A stretch of 64,000 nucleotides of DNA from Bathymodiolus brooksi (GCA_963680875.1 OY804575.1:103595505-103659504), one strand, 5' to 3'. Counted from the first letter of the stretch, positions 13,301 to 28,300 are shown. Numbers and translations: made by a program. The notes: generated by a model from the sequence alone, not told the origin.

Positions 13301-16300
13301 CCCTTTTTATATTAGAGTTATCTCCCTTTTTATATTGGAGTTATCTCCCTTTTTATATTAGAGTTATCTCCCTTTTTATATTAGAGTTATCTCCCTTTTT
13401 TTAGATTGGAGTTATCTCCCTTTTTTATATAGGAGTTATCTCCCTTTTTATATTAGAGTTATCTCCCTTTTTTATATTGGAGTTATCTCCCTTTTTATAT
13501 TAGAGTTATCTCCCTTTTTATATTAGAGTTATCTCCCTTTTTTAGATTGGAGTTATCTCCCTTTTTTATATAGGAGATATCTCCCTTTTTATATTAGAGT
13601 TATCTCCCTTTTTTATATTGGAGTTATCTCCCTTTTTATATTAGAGTTATCTCCCTTTTTATATTAGAGTTATCTCCCTTTTTATATTAGAGTTATCTCC
13701 CTTTTTTATTTGGAGTTATCTCCCTTTTTATATTAGAGTTATCTCCCTTTTTATATTAGAGTTATCTCCCTTTTTATATTAGAGTTATCTCCCTTTTTTA
13801 TATTGGAGTTATCTCCCTTTTTATATTAGAGTTATCTCCCTTTTTATATTAGAGTTATCTCCCTTTTTATATTAGAGTTATCTCCCTTTTTTATTTGGAG
13901 TTATCTCCCTTTTTATATTAGAGTTATCTCCCTTTTTATATTAGAGTTATCTCCCTTTTTATATTGGAGTTATCTCCCTTTTTATATTAGAGTTATCTCC
14001 CTTTTTATATTGGAGTTATCTCCCTTTTTTATTTGGAGTTATCTCCCTTTTTTAGATTGGAGTTATCTCCCTTTTTTATATAGGAGTTATCTCCCTTTTT
14101 ATATTAGAGTTATCTCCCTTTTTTATATTGGAGTTATCTCCCTTTTTATATTAGAGTTATCTCCCTTTTTATATTAGAGTTATCTCCCTTTTTATATTAG
14201 AGTTATCTCCCTTTTTTATTTGGAGTTATCTCCCTTTTTATATTAGAGTTATCTCCCTTTTTATATTAGAGTTATCTCCCTTTTTATATTAGAGTTACCT
14301 CCCTTTTTTATATTGGAGTTATCTCCCTTTTTATATTAGAGTTATCTCCCTTTTTATATTAGAGTTATCTCCCTTTTTATATTAGAGTTATCTCCCTTTT
14401 TTTATTTGGAGTTATCTCCCTTTTTATATTAGAGTTATCTCCCTTTTTATATTAGAGTTATCTCCCTTTTTATATTGGAGTTATCTCCCTTTTTATATTA
14501 GAGTTATCTCCCTTTTTTATTTGGAGTTATCTCCCTTTTTTTAGATTGGAGTTATCTCCCTTTTTTATATAGGAGTTATCTCCCTTTTTATATTAGAGTT
14601 ATCTCCCTTTTTTATATTGGAGTTATCTCCCTTTTTATATTAGAGTTATCTCCCTTTTTATATTAGAGTTATCTCCCTTTTTATATTGGAGTTATCTCCC
14701 TTTTTATATTAGAGTTATCTCCCTTTTTTATTTGGAGTTATCTCTCTTTTTTAGATTGGAGTTATCTCCCTTTTTTATATAGGAGTTATCTCCCTTTTTA
14801 TATTAGAGTTATCTCCCTTTTTTATATTGGAGTTATCTCCCTTTTTATATTAGAGTTATCTCCCTTTTTTATATTGGAGTTATCTCCCTTTTTTTAGATT
14901 GGAGTTATCTCCCTTTTTTATATAGGAGTTATCTCCCTTTTTATATTAGAGTTATCTCCCTTTTTTATATTGGAGTTATCTCCCTTTTTATATTAGAGTT
15001 ATCTCCCTTTTTATATTAGAGTTATCTCCCTTTTTTTAGATTGTAGTTATCTCCCTTTTTTATATAGGAGTTATCTCCCTTTTTATATTAGAGTTATCTC
15101 CCTTTTTTATATTGGAGTTATCTCCCTTTTTATATTAGAGTTATCTCCCTTTTTATATTAGAGTTATCTCCCTTTTTTATATTGGAGTTATCTCCCTTTT
15201 TATATTAGAGTTATCTCCCTTTTTATATTAGAGTTATCTCCCTTTTTATATTAGAGTTATCTCCCTTTTTTTATTTGGAGTTATCTCCCTTTTTATATTA
15301 GAGTTATCTCCCTTTTTATATTAGAGTTATCTCCCTTTTTATATTGGAGTTATCTCCCTTTTTATATTAGAGTTATCTCCCTTTTTATATTAGAGTTATC
15401 TCCCTTTTTTATTTGGAGTTATCTCCCTTTTTTTAGATTGGAGTTATCTCCCTTTTTTATATAGGAGTTATCTCCCTTTTTATATTAGAGTTATCTCCCT
15501 TTTTTATATTGGAGTTATCTCCCTTTTTATATTAGAGTTATCTCCCTTTTTATATTAGAGTTATCTCCCTTTTTTATTTGGAGTTATCTCCCTTTTTATA
15601 TTAGAGTTATCTCCCTTTTTATATTAGAGTTATCTCCCTTTTTATATTGGAGTTATCTCCCTTTTTATATTGGAGTTCTCTCCCTTTTTATATTAGAGTT
15701 ATCTCCCTTTTTATATTAGAGTTATCTCCCTTTTTATATTGGAGTTATCTCCCTTTTTTATTTGGAGTTATCTCCCTTTTTATATTAGAGTTATCTCCCT
15801 TTTTATATTAGAGTTATCTCCCTTTTTATATATTGGAGTTATCTCCCTTTTTTATATTAGAGTTATCTCCCTTTTTATATTAGAGTTATCTCCCTTTTTT
15901 ATATTGGAGTTATCTCCCTTTTTATATATTGGAGTTATCTCCCTTTTTTATATTGGAGTTATCTCCCTTTTTTTTAGATTGGAGTTATCTCCCTTTTTAT
16001 ATTAGAGTTATCTCCCTTTTTTATATTGGAGTTATCTCCCTTTTTATATTAGAGTTATCTCCCTTTTTATATTAGAGTTATCTCCCTTTTTTTAGATTGG
16101 AGTTATCTCCCTTTTTTATATAGGAGTTATCTCCCTTTTTATATTAGAGTTATCTCCCTTTTTTATATTGGAGTTATCTCCCTTTTTATATTAGAGTTAT
16201 CTCCCTTTTTATATTAGAGTTATCTCCCTTTTTTAGATTGGAGTTATCTCCCTTTTTTATATAGGAGTTATCTCCCTTTTTATATTAGAGTTATCTCCCT

Positions 16301-19300
16301 TTTTTATATTGGAGTTATCTCCCTTTTTATATTAGAGTTATCTCCCTTTTTATATTAGAGTTATCTCCCTTTTTATATTGGAGTTCTCTCCCTTTTTATA
16401 TTAGAGTTATCTCCCTTTTTATATTAGAGTTATCTCCCTTTTTATATTGGAGTTATCTCCCTTTTTTATTTGGAGTTATCTCCCTTTTTATATTAGAGTT
16501 ATCTCCCTTTTTATATTAGAGTTATCTCCCTTTTTATATATTGGAGTTATCTCCCTTTTTTATATTAGAGTTATCTCCCTTTTTATATTAGAGTTATCTC
16601 CCTTTTTTATATTGGAGTTATCTCCCTTTTTATATATTGGAGTTATCTCCCTTTTTTATATTGGAGTTATCTCCCTTTTTTTTAGATTGGAGTTATCTCC
16701 CTTTTTTATATAGGAGTTATCTCCCTTTTTATATTAGAGTTATCTCCCTTTTTTATATTGGAGTTATCTCCCTTTTTATATTAGAGTTATCTCCCTTTTT
16801 ATATTAGAGTTATCTCCCTTTTTTTTAGATTGGAGTTATCTCCCTTTTTTATATAGGAGTTATCTCCCTTTTTATATTGGAGTTATCTCCCTTTTTATAT
16901 TGGAGTTATCTCCCTTTTTATATTAGAGTTATCTCCCTTTTTATATTAGAGTTATCTCCCTTTTTTATTTGGAGTTATCTCCCTTTTTATATTAGAGTTA
17001 TCTCCCTTTTTATATTAGAGTTATCTCCCTTTTTATATTGGAGTTATCTCCCTTTTTATATTGGAGTTCTCTCCCTTTTTATATTAGAGTTATCTCCCTT
17101 TTTATATTAGAGTTATCTCCCTTTTTATATTGGAGTTATCTCCCTTTTTTATTTGGAGTTATCTCCCTTTTTATATTAGAGTTATCTCCCTTTTTATATT
17201 AGAGTTATCTCCCTTTTTATATATTGGAGTTATCTCCCTTTTTTATATTGGAGTTATCTCCCTTTTTATATTAGAGTTATCTCCCTTTTTATATTAGAGT
17301 TATCTCCCTTTTTTATTTTGGAGTTACCTCCCTTTTTTATATAGGAGTTATCTCCCTTTTTATATTAGAGTTATCTCCCTTTTTATATTGGAGTTATCTC
17401 CCTTTTTATATTAGAGTTATCTCCCTTTTTATATTAGAGTTATCTCCCTTTTTTTAGATTGGAGTTATCTCCCTTTTTTATATAGGAGTTATCTCCCTTT
17501 TTATATTAGAGTTATCTCCCTTTTTTATATTGGAGTTATCTCCCTTTTTATATTAGAGTTATCTCCCTTTTTATATTAGAGTTATCTCCCTTTTTTAGAT
17601 TGGAGTTATCTCCCTTTTTTATATAGGAGATATCTCCCTTTTTATATTAGAGTTATCTCCCTTTTTTATATTGGAGTTATCTCCCTTTTTATATTAGAGT
17701 TATCTCCCTTTTTATATTAGAGTTATCTCCCTTTTTATATTAGAGTTATCTCCCTTTTTTATTTGGAGTTATCTCCCTTTTTATATTAGAGTTATCTCCC
17801 TTTTTATATTAGAGTTATCTCCCTTTTTATATTAGAGTTATCTCCCTTTTTTATATTGGAGTTATCTCCCTTTTTATATTAGAGTTATCTCCCTTTTTAT
17901 ATTAGAGTTATCTCCCTTTTTATATTAGAGTTATCTCCCTTTTTTATTTGGAGTTATCTCCCTTTTTATATTAGAGTTATCTCCCTTTTTATATTAGAGT
18001 TATCTCCCTTTTTATATTGGAGTTATCTCCCTTTTTATATTAGAGTTATCTCCCTTTTTATATTAGAGTTATCTCCCTTTTTTATTTGGAGTTATCTCCC
18101 TTTTTTAGATTGGAGTTATCTCCCTTTTTTATATAGGAGTTATCTCCCTTTTTATATTAGAGTTATCTCCCTTTTTTATATTGGAGTTATCTCCCTTTTT
18201 ATATTAGAGTTATCTCCCTTTTTATATTAGAGTTATCTCCCTTTTTATATTAGAGTTATCTCCCTTTTTTATTTGGAGTTATCTCCCTTTTTATATTAGA
18301 GTTATCTCCCTTTTTATATTAGAGTTATCTCCCTTTTTATATTAGAGTTATCTCCCTTTTTTATATTGGAGTTATCTCCCTTTTTATATTAGAGTTATCT
18401 CCCTTTTTATATTAGAGTTATCTCCCTTTTTATATTAGAGTTATCTCCCTTTTTTTATTTGGAGTTATCTCCCTTTTTATATTAGAGTTATCTCCCTTTT
18501 TATATTAGAGTTATCTCCCTTTTTATATTGGAGTTATCTCCCTTTTTATATTAGAGTTATCTCCCTTTTTTATTTGGAGTTATCTCCCTTTTTTTAGATT
18601 GGAGTTATCTCCCTTTTTTATATAGGAGTTATCTCCCTTTTTATATTAGAGTTATCTCCCTTTTTATATTAGAGTTATCTCCCTTTTTATATTAGAGTTA
18701 TCTCCCTGTTTATATTGGAGTTATCTCCCTTTTTATATTGGAGTTCTCTCCCTTTTTATATTAGAGTTATCTCCCTTTTTATATTAGAGTTATCTCCCTT
18801 TTTATATAGGAGTTATCTCCCTTTTTATATTAGAGTTATCTCCCTTTTTTATATTGGAGTTATCTCCCTTTTTATATTAGAGTTATCTCCCTTTTTATAT
18901 TAGAGTTATCTCCCTTTTTATATTAGAGTTATCTCCCTTTTTTTAGATTGGAGTTATCTCCCTTTTTTATATAGGAGTTATCTCCCTTTTTATATTAGAG
19001 TTATCTCCCTTTTTTATATTGGAGTTATCTCCCTTTTTATATTAGAGTTATCTCCCTTTTTATATTAGAGTTATCTCCCTTTTTTTAGATTGGAGTTATC
19101 TCCCTTTTTTATATAGGAGTTATCTCCCTTTTTATATTAGAGTTATCTCCCTTTTTTATATTGGAGTTATCTCCCTTTTTATATTAGAGTTATCTCCCTT
19201 TTTATATTAGAGTTATCTCCCTTTTTTATATTGGAGTTATCTCCCTTTTTATATTAGAGTTATCTCCCTTTTTATATTAGAGTTATCTCCCTTTTTATAT

Positions 19301-22300
19301 TAGAGTTATCTCCCTTTTTTATATTGGAGTTATCTCCCTTTTTATATTAGAGTTATCTCCCTTTTTATATTAGAGTTATCTCCCTTTTTATATTGGAGTT
19401 ATCTCCCTTTTTATATTAGAGTTATCTCCCTTTTTATATTAGAGTTATCTCCCTTTTTTATTTGGAGTTATCTCCCTTTTTTTAGATTGGAGTTCTCTCC
19501 CTTTTTTATATAGGAGTTATCTCCCTTTTTATATTAGAGTTATCTCCCTTTTTTATATTGGAGTTATCTCCCTTTTTATATTAGAGTTATCTCCCTTTTT
19601 ATATTAGAGTTATCTCCCTTTTTTATTTGGAGTTATCTCCCTTTTTATATTAGAGTTATCTCCCTTTTTATATTAGAGTTATCTCCCTTTTTATATTGGA
19701 GTTATCTCCCTTTTTATATTGGAGTTCTCTCCCTTTTTATATTAGAGTTATCTCCCTTTTTATATTAGAGTTATCTCCCTTTTTATATTGGAGTTATCTC
19801 CCTTTTTTATTTGGAGTTATCTCCCTTTTTATATTAGAGTTATCTCCCTTTTTATATTAGAGTTATCTCCCTTTTTATATATTGGAGTTATCTCCCTTTT
19901 TTATATTAGAGTTATCTCCCTTTTTATATTAGAGTTATCTCCCTTTTTTATATTGGAGTTATCTCCCTTTTTATATATTGGAGTTATCTCCCTTTTTTAT
20001 ATAGGAGTTATCTCCCTTTTTATATTAGAGTTATCTCCCTTTTTTATATTGGAGTTATCTCCCTTTTTATATTAGAGTTATCTCCCTTTTTATATTAGAG
20101 TTATCTCCCTTTTTTATTTGGAGTTATCTCCCTTTTTATATTAGAGTTATCTCCCTTTTTATATTAGAGTTATCTCCCTTTTTATATTGGAGTTATCTCC
20201 CTTTTTATATTAGAGTTATCTCCCTTTTTATATTAGAGTTATCTCCCTTTTTTTAGATTGGAGTTATCTCCCTTTTTTATATAGGAGTTATCTCCCTTTT
20301 TATATTAGAGTTATCTCCCTTTTTTATATTGGAGTTATCTCCTTTTTATATTAGAGTTATCTCCCTTTTTATATTAGAGTTATCTCCCTTTTTTAGATTG
20401 GAGTTATCTCCCTTTTTTATATAGGAGTTATCTCCCTTTTTATATTAGAGTTATCTCCCTTTTTTATATTGGAGTTATCTCCCTTTTTATATTAGAGTTA
20501 TCTCCCTTTTTATATTAGAGTTATCTCCCTTTTTTATATTGGAGTTATCTCCCTTTTTATATTAGAGTTATCTCCCTTTTTATATTAGAGTTATCTCCCT
20601 TTTTATATTAGAGTTATCTCCCTTTTTTTATTTGGAGTTATCTCCCTTTTTATATTAGAGTTATCTCCCTTTTTATATTAGAGTTATCTCCCTTTTTATA
20701 TTGGAGTTATCTCCCTTTTTATATTAGAGTTATCTCCCTTTTTATATTAGAGTTATCTCCCTTTTTTATTTGGAGTTATCTCCCTTTTTTTAGATTGGAG
20801 TTATCTCCCTTTTTTATATAGGAGTTATCTCCCTTTTTATATTAGAGTTATCTCCCTTTTTTATATTGGAGTTATCTCCCTTTTTATATTAGAGTTATCT
20901 CCCTTTTTATATTAGAGTTATCTCCCTTTTTTATTTGGAGTTATCTCCCTTTTTATATTAGAGTTATCTCCCTTTTTATATTAGAGTTATCTCCCTTTTT
21001 ATATTGGAGTTATCTCCCTTTTTATATTGGAGTTCTCTCCCTTTTTATATTAGAGTTATCTCCCTTTTTATATTAGAGTTATCTCCCTTTTTATATTGGA
21101 GTTATCTCCCTTTTTTATTTGGAGTTATCTCCCTTTTTATATTAGAGTTATCTCCCTTTTTATATTAGAGTTATCTCCCTTTTTATATATTGGAGTTATC
21201 TCCCTTTTTTATATTAGAGTTATCTCCCTTTTTATATTAGAGTTATCTCCCTTTTTTATATTGGAGTTATCTCCCTTTTTATATTGGAGTTATCTCCCTT
21301 TTTATATTAGAGTTATCTCCCTTTTTATATTAGAGTTATCTCCCTTTTTATATTAGAGTTATCTCCCTTTTTATATTGGAGTTATCTCCCTTTTTATATT
21401 GGAGTTATCTCCCTTTTTATATTAGAGTTATCTCCCTTTTTATATTAGAGTTATCTCCCTTTTTTATTTGGAGTTATCTCCCTTTTTATATTAGAGTTAT
21501 CTCCCTTTTTATATTAGAGTTATCTCCCTTTTTATATTGGAGTTATCTCCCTTTTTATATTGGAGTTCTCTCCCTTTTTATATTAGAGTTATCTCCCTTT
21601 TTATATTAGAGTTATCTCCCTTTTTATATTGGAGTTATCTCCCTTTTTTATATAGGAGTTATCTCCCTTTTTATATTAGAGTTATCTCCCTTTTTTATAT
21701 TGGAGTTATCTCCCTTTTTTTAGATTGGAGTTATCTCCCTTTTTTATATAGGAGTTATCTCCCTTTTTATATTAGAGTTATCTCCCTTTTTTATATTGGA
21801 GTTATCTCCCTTTTTATATTAGAGTTATCTCCCTTTTTATATTAGAGTTATCTCCCTTTTTTTAGATTGGAGTTATCTCCCTTTTTTATATAGGAGTTAT
21901 CTCCCTTTTTATATTAGAGTTATCTCCCTTTTTTATATTGGAGTTATCTCCCTTTTTATATTAGAGTTATCTCCCTTTTTATATTAGAGTTATCTCCCTT
22001 TTTTAGATTGGAGTTATCTCCCTTTTTTATATAGGAGTTATCTCCCTTTTTATATTAGAGTTATCTCCCTTTTTTATATTGGAGTTATCTCCCTTTTTAT
22101 ATTAGAGTTATCTCCCTTTTTATATTAGAGTTATCTCCCTTTTTATATTAGAGTTATCTCCCTTTTTATATAGGAGTTATCTCCCTTTTTATATTAGAGT
22201 TATCTCCCTTTTTTATATTGGAGTTATCTCCCTTTTTATATTAGAGTTATCTCCCTTTTTATATTAGAGTTATCTCCCTTTTTATATTAGAGTTATCTCC

Positions 22301-25300
22301 CTTTTTTTAGATTGGAGTTATCTCCCTTTTTTATATAGGAGTTATCTCCCTTTTTATATTAGAGTTATCTCCCTTTTTTATATTGGAGTTATCTCCCTTT
22401 TTATATTAGAGTTATCTCCCTTTTTATATTAGAGTTATCTCCCTTTTTTTAGATTGGAGTTATCTCCCTTTTTTATATAGGAGTTATCTCCCTTTTTATA
22501 TTAGAGTTATCTCCCTTTTTTATATTGGAGTTATCTCCCTTTTTATATTAGAGTTATCTCCCTTTTTATATTAGAGTTATCTCCCTTTTTTATATTGGAG
22601 TTATCTCCCTTTTTATATTAGAGTTATCTCCCTTTTTATATTAGAGTTATCTCCCTTTTTATATTAGAGTTATCTCCCTTTTTTTATTTGGAGTTATCTC
22701 CCTTTTTATATTAGAGTTATCTCCCTTTTTATATTAGAGTTATCTCCCTTTTTATATTGGAGTTATCTCCCTTTTTATATTAGAGTTATCTCCCTTTTTA
22801 TATTAGAGTTATCTCCCTTTTTTATTTGGAGTTATCTCCCTTTTTTTAGATTGGAGTTATCTCCCTTTTTTATATAGGAGTTATCTCCCTTTTTATATTA
22901 GAGTTATCTCCCTTTTTTATATTGGAGTTATCTCCCTTTTTATATTAGAGTTATCTCCCTTTTTATATTAGAGTTATCTCCCTTTTTTTAGATTGGAGTT
23001 ATCTCCCTTTTTTATATAGGAGTTATCTCCCTTTTTATATTAGAGTTATCTCCCTTTTTTATATTGGAGTTATCTCCCTTTTTATATTAGAGTTATCTCC
23101 CTTTTTATATTAGAGTTATCTCCCTTTTTTATATTGGAGTTATCTCCCTTTTTATATTAGAGTTATCTCCCTTTTTATATTAGAGTTATCTCCCTTTTTA
23201 TATTAGAGTTATCTCCCTTTTTTTATTTGGAGTTATCTCCCTTTTTATATTAGAGTTATCTCCCTTTTTATATTAGAGTTATCTCCCTTTTTATATTGGA
23301 GTTATCTCCCTTTTTATATTAGAGTTATCTCCCTTTTTATATTAGAGTTATCTCCCTTTTTTATTTGGAGTTATCTCCCTTTTTTTAGATTGGAGTTATC
23401 TCCCTTTTTTATATAGGAGTTATCTCCCTTTTTATATTAGAGTTATCTCCCTTTTTTATATTGGAGTTATCTCCCTTTTTATATTAGAGTTATCTCCCTT
23501 TTTATATTAGAGTTATCTCCCTTTTTTATTTGGAGTTATCTCCCTTTTTATATTAGAGTTATCTCCCTTTTTATATTAGAGTTATCTCCCTTTTTATATT
23601 GGAGTTATCTCCCTTTTTATATTGGAGTTCTCTCCCTTTTTATATTAGAGTTATCTCCCTTTTTATATTAGAGTTATCTCCCTTTTTATATTGGAGTTAT
23701 CTCCCTTTTTTATTTGGAGTTATCTCCCTTTTTATATTAGAGTTATCTCCCTTTTTATATTAGAGTTATCTCCCTTTTTATATATTGGAGTTATCTCCCT
23801 TTTTTATATTAGAGTTATCTCCCTTTTTATATTAGAGTTATCTCCCTTTTTTATATTGGAGTTATCTCCCTTTTTATATATTGGAGTTATCTCCCTTTTT
23901 TATATTGGAGTTATCTCCCTTTTTTTAGATTGGAGTTATCTCCCTTTTTTATATAGGAGTTATCTCCCTTTTTATATTAGAGTTATCTCCCTTTTTTATA
24001 TTGGAGTTATCTCCCTTTTTATATTAGAGTTATCTCCCTTTTTATATTAGAGTTATCTCCCTTTTTTTAGATTGGAGTTATCTCCCTTTTTTATATAGGA
24101 GTTATCTCCCTTTTTATATTAGAGTTATCTCCCTTTTTTATATTGGAGTTATCTCCCTTTTTATATTAGAGTTATCTCCCTTTTTATATTAGAGTTATCT
24201 CCCTTTTTATATTAGAGTTATCTCCCTTTTTATATTAGAGTTATCTCCCTTTTTTATTTGGAGTTATCTCCCTTTTTATATTAGAGTTATCTCCCTTTTT
24301 ATATTAGAGTTATCTCCCTTTTTATATTAGAGTTATCTCCCTTTTTTATATTGGAGTTATCTCCCTTTTTATATTAGAGTTATCTCCCTTTTTATATTAG
24401 AGTTATCTCCCTTTTTATATTAGAGTTATCTCCCTTTTTTATTTGGAGTTATCTCCCTTTTTATATTAGAGTTATCTCCCTTTTTATATTAGAGTTATCT
24501 CCCTTTTTATATTGGAGTTATCTCCCTTTTTATATTAGAGTTATCTCCCTTTTTATATTAGAGTTATCTCCCTTTTTTATTTGGAGTTATCTCCCTTTTT
24601 TAGATTGGAGTTATCTCCCTTTTTTATATAGGAGTTATCTCCCTTTTTATATTAGAGTTATCTCCCTTTTTTATATTGGAGTTATCTCCCTTTTTATATT
24701 AGAGTTATCTCCCTTTTTATATTAGAGTTATCTCCCTTTTTATATTAGAGTTATCTCCCTTTTTTATTTGGAGTTATCTCCCTTTTTATATTAGAGTTAT
24801 CTCCCTTTTTATATTAGAGTTATCTCCCTTTTTATATTAGAGTTATCTCCCTTTTTTATATTGGAGTTATCTCCCTTTTTATATTAGAGTTATCTCCCTT
24901 TTTATATTAGAGTTATCTCCCTTTTTTTATTTGGAGTTATCTCCCTTTTTATATTAGAGTTATCTCCCTTTTTATATTAGAGTTATCTCCCTTTTTATAT
25001 TGGAGTTATCTCCCTTTTTATATTAGAGTTATCTCCCTTTTTTATTTGGAGTTATATAAGAAAGGGAGATAACTCCAATATACAAAAGGGAGGTAACTCC
25101 AATATAAAAAAGGGAGTTAACTCCAATATAAAAAAGGGAGATAACTCCAATATAAAAAAGGGAGATAACTCCAATATAAAAAAGGGAGATAACTCCAATA
25201 TAAAAAAGGGAGGTAACTCCAATATAAAAAAGGGAGTTAACTCCAATATAAAAAAGGGAGATAACTCCAATATAAAAAAGGGAGATAACTCCAATATAAA

Positions 25301-28300
25301 AAAGGGAGATAACTCCAATATAAAAAAGGGAGGTAACTCCAATATAAAAAAGGGAGTTAACTCCAATATAAAAAAGGGAGATAACTCCAATATAAAAAAG
25401 GGAGATAACTCCAATATAAAAAAGGGAGGTAACTCCAATATAAAAAAGGGAGTTAACTCCAATATAAAAAAAGGGAGATAACTCCAATATATAAAAAGGG
25501 AGATAACTCCAATCTAAAAAAGGGAGATAACTCCAACATAAAAAAGGGAGATAACTCCAATATAAAAAAGGGAGGTAACTCCAATATAAAAAAGGGAGTT
25601 AACTCCAATATAAAAAAGGGAGATAACTCCAATATAAAAAAGGGAGGTAACTCCAACATAAAAAAGGGAGGTAACTCCAACATAAAAAAGGGAGTTAACT
25701 CCAATATAAAAAAGGGAGTTAACTCCAATATAAAAAAGGGAGATAACTCCAATATAAAAAAGGGAGGTAACTCCAATATAAAAAAGGGAGTTAACTCCAA
25801 TATAAAAAAGGGAGATAACTCCAATATATAAAAAGGGAGATAACTCCAATCTAAAAAAGGGAGATAACTGCTATATAAAAAAGGGAGGTAACTCCAATAT
25901 AAAAAAGGGAAATAACTCCAATATAAAAAAGGGAGATAACTCCAATATAAAAAAGGGAGGTAACTCCAATATAAAAAAGGGAAATAACTCCAATATAAAA
26001 AAGGGAGATAACTCCAATATAAAAAAAGGAGATAACTCCAATATATAAAAAGGGAGGTAACTTCAATATAAAAAAGGGAGGTAACTCCAATATAAAAAAG
26101 GGAGTTAACTCCAATATAAAAAAGGGAGATAACTCCAATATATAAAAAGGGAGATAACTCCAATCTAAAAAAGGGAGATAACTGCTATATAAAAAAGGGA
26201 GGTAACTCCAATATAAAAAAGGGAAATAACTCCAATATAAAAAAGGGAGATAACTCCAATATAAAAAAGGGAGGTAACTCCAATATAAAAAAGGGAGATA
26301 ACTCCAATATAAAAAAAGGAGATAACTCCAATATATAAAAAGGGAGATAACTCCAATCTAAAAAAGGGAGCTAACTCCAATAAAAAGGGAGGTAACTCCA
26401 ATATAAAAAAAGGGAGGTAACTGCAATATAAAAAAGGGAGATAACTCCAATATAAAAAAGGAGATAACTCCAATATATAAAAAGGGAGGTAACTTCAATA
26501 TAAAAAAGGGAGGTAACTCCAATATTAAAAGGGGAGATACCTTCAATATAAAAAAGGGAGGTAACTCCAATATAAAAAGGGAGGTAACTCCAATATAAAA
26601 AAGGGAGATAACTCCAATATATAAAAAGGGAGATAACTCCAATCTAAAAAAGGGAGCTAACTCCAAAATAAAAAGGGAAATAACTCCAATATAAACTAGA
26701 GGCTCAGCCCACTGAGCCTGTATTGCTCACCTGACAATAGAATGATACTGAAGCAAATTTCAAAGGGAGATAATCATTACCTTAGAAAACAGCAGCCATC
26801 TTGAATGGAGGGTGGGGCTGTCGGACACAATTTTAAAAGGGACACACCCAGGGACCATCTATGCCAAGTTTGGCTCCATTTGGCCAAGCTGTTTCAGAGG
26901 AGAAGATTTTTTTAACATTAGCCAATCAGAAAAAAGAATTATTCTTGGCGGCCATGTTCATAGGCCAAATGGAACGAAATGGAGAAACTTTACAGAGGAC
27001 CTTACATAGATGCTTACTGCCAAGTTTGGTTCCATTTGGCCAAGCTGTTTCAGAGGAGAAGATTTTTTTAACATTAGCCAATCAGAAAAAAGAATTATTC
27101 TTGGCGGCCATGTTCATAGGCCAAATGGAACGAAATGGAGAAACTTTATAGAGGACCTTACATAGATGCTTACTGCCAAGTTTGGTTCCATTTGGCCAAG
27201 TTGTTTCAGAGGAGAAGATTAAAATATGAAAAAGTTAATGGACGGACGACGGACGCCAAGTGATGGCAATACCTCACATGGCCCTTTGGGTCAGGTGAGC
27301 TAAAAAATGATGAAAAAAGGGGAATAACTCCTAGACGGGTAATCAGATTTACTTCAAAATTGCAGGGCATGTAGATCTTGACAAGCTGAACATGTTTTCA
27401 GTTTACACTCAACATCTATCTCTTATAGTTTTTGAAATAAAGGATGAAAAGTATTAACATTTTTAAAATTTGATGAAAAAAGGGCAATAACTTCAAGATG
27501 GGTAATCAGATTTACTTTAAAATTGTAGGCTATGTTGATCTTGACATGCTGAACATGTTTGCTATTTAAACTTAACATCTATCTCTTATAGTTTTTGAAA
27601 TAAAGGACAAAAGGTATTAACATTTTGAAAATTTGACAAAAAAAAGGGCAATAACTCCAAATTGGGTACTCAAATTAACTTCAAAATTTAAGGGTAGGTA
27701 GATCTTAATATGCTGCACATGTTTGCAATTTAAACTTAACCTTTATCTCTAATAGTTTTTAAAATATCAGACAAAAATGTTTAAATTAAAAAAATTAAAA
27801 ATTAAAAAGGGCAATAACTCCTAGACGGGTAATCAGATTTACTTCAAAATTGCAGGGCATGTAGATCTTGACATGCTGCACATGTTTGCTGTTTGAACTT
27901 AACGTCTATCTCTTATAGTTTTCGAAATAAAAAACGAAAAGTATTAAAATTTTGAAAATTTGACGAAAAAAGGGCAATAACTCCAAGATAGGTAATCAGA
28001 TTTTCTTCAAAATTTCAGGGTAGTTAGATCTTCCTGTGCTGATCAGATTTCTGATATTATTAACGGTTTTTGAGTTGTTACCAAAAACGTGCAATTTTAC
28101 CCTATGTTCTATTTTTAGTAACAGTGGCCATGTTTGTTGGCCGAATGGAATTAAATGAAGAAGTTTTATAGAGGATCTTACATAGATGCTTCCTGCCAAG
28201 TTTGGCTCCATTGGCCAAGCAGTTTCAGAGGAGAAGATTTTTTTAACATTAGCCAATCAGAAACAAGAATTGCCCTTGGCGGCCATATTTGTTGGCGGAA

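Noticed and set aside
11083..26666. Many 60-236 codon frames rich in [13 protein letters not shown]
   Set aside because: All are translations of the 24-26 bp minisatellite, which lacks stops in some registers. They look membrane-like only because the unit is T-rich.
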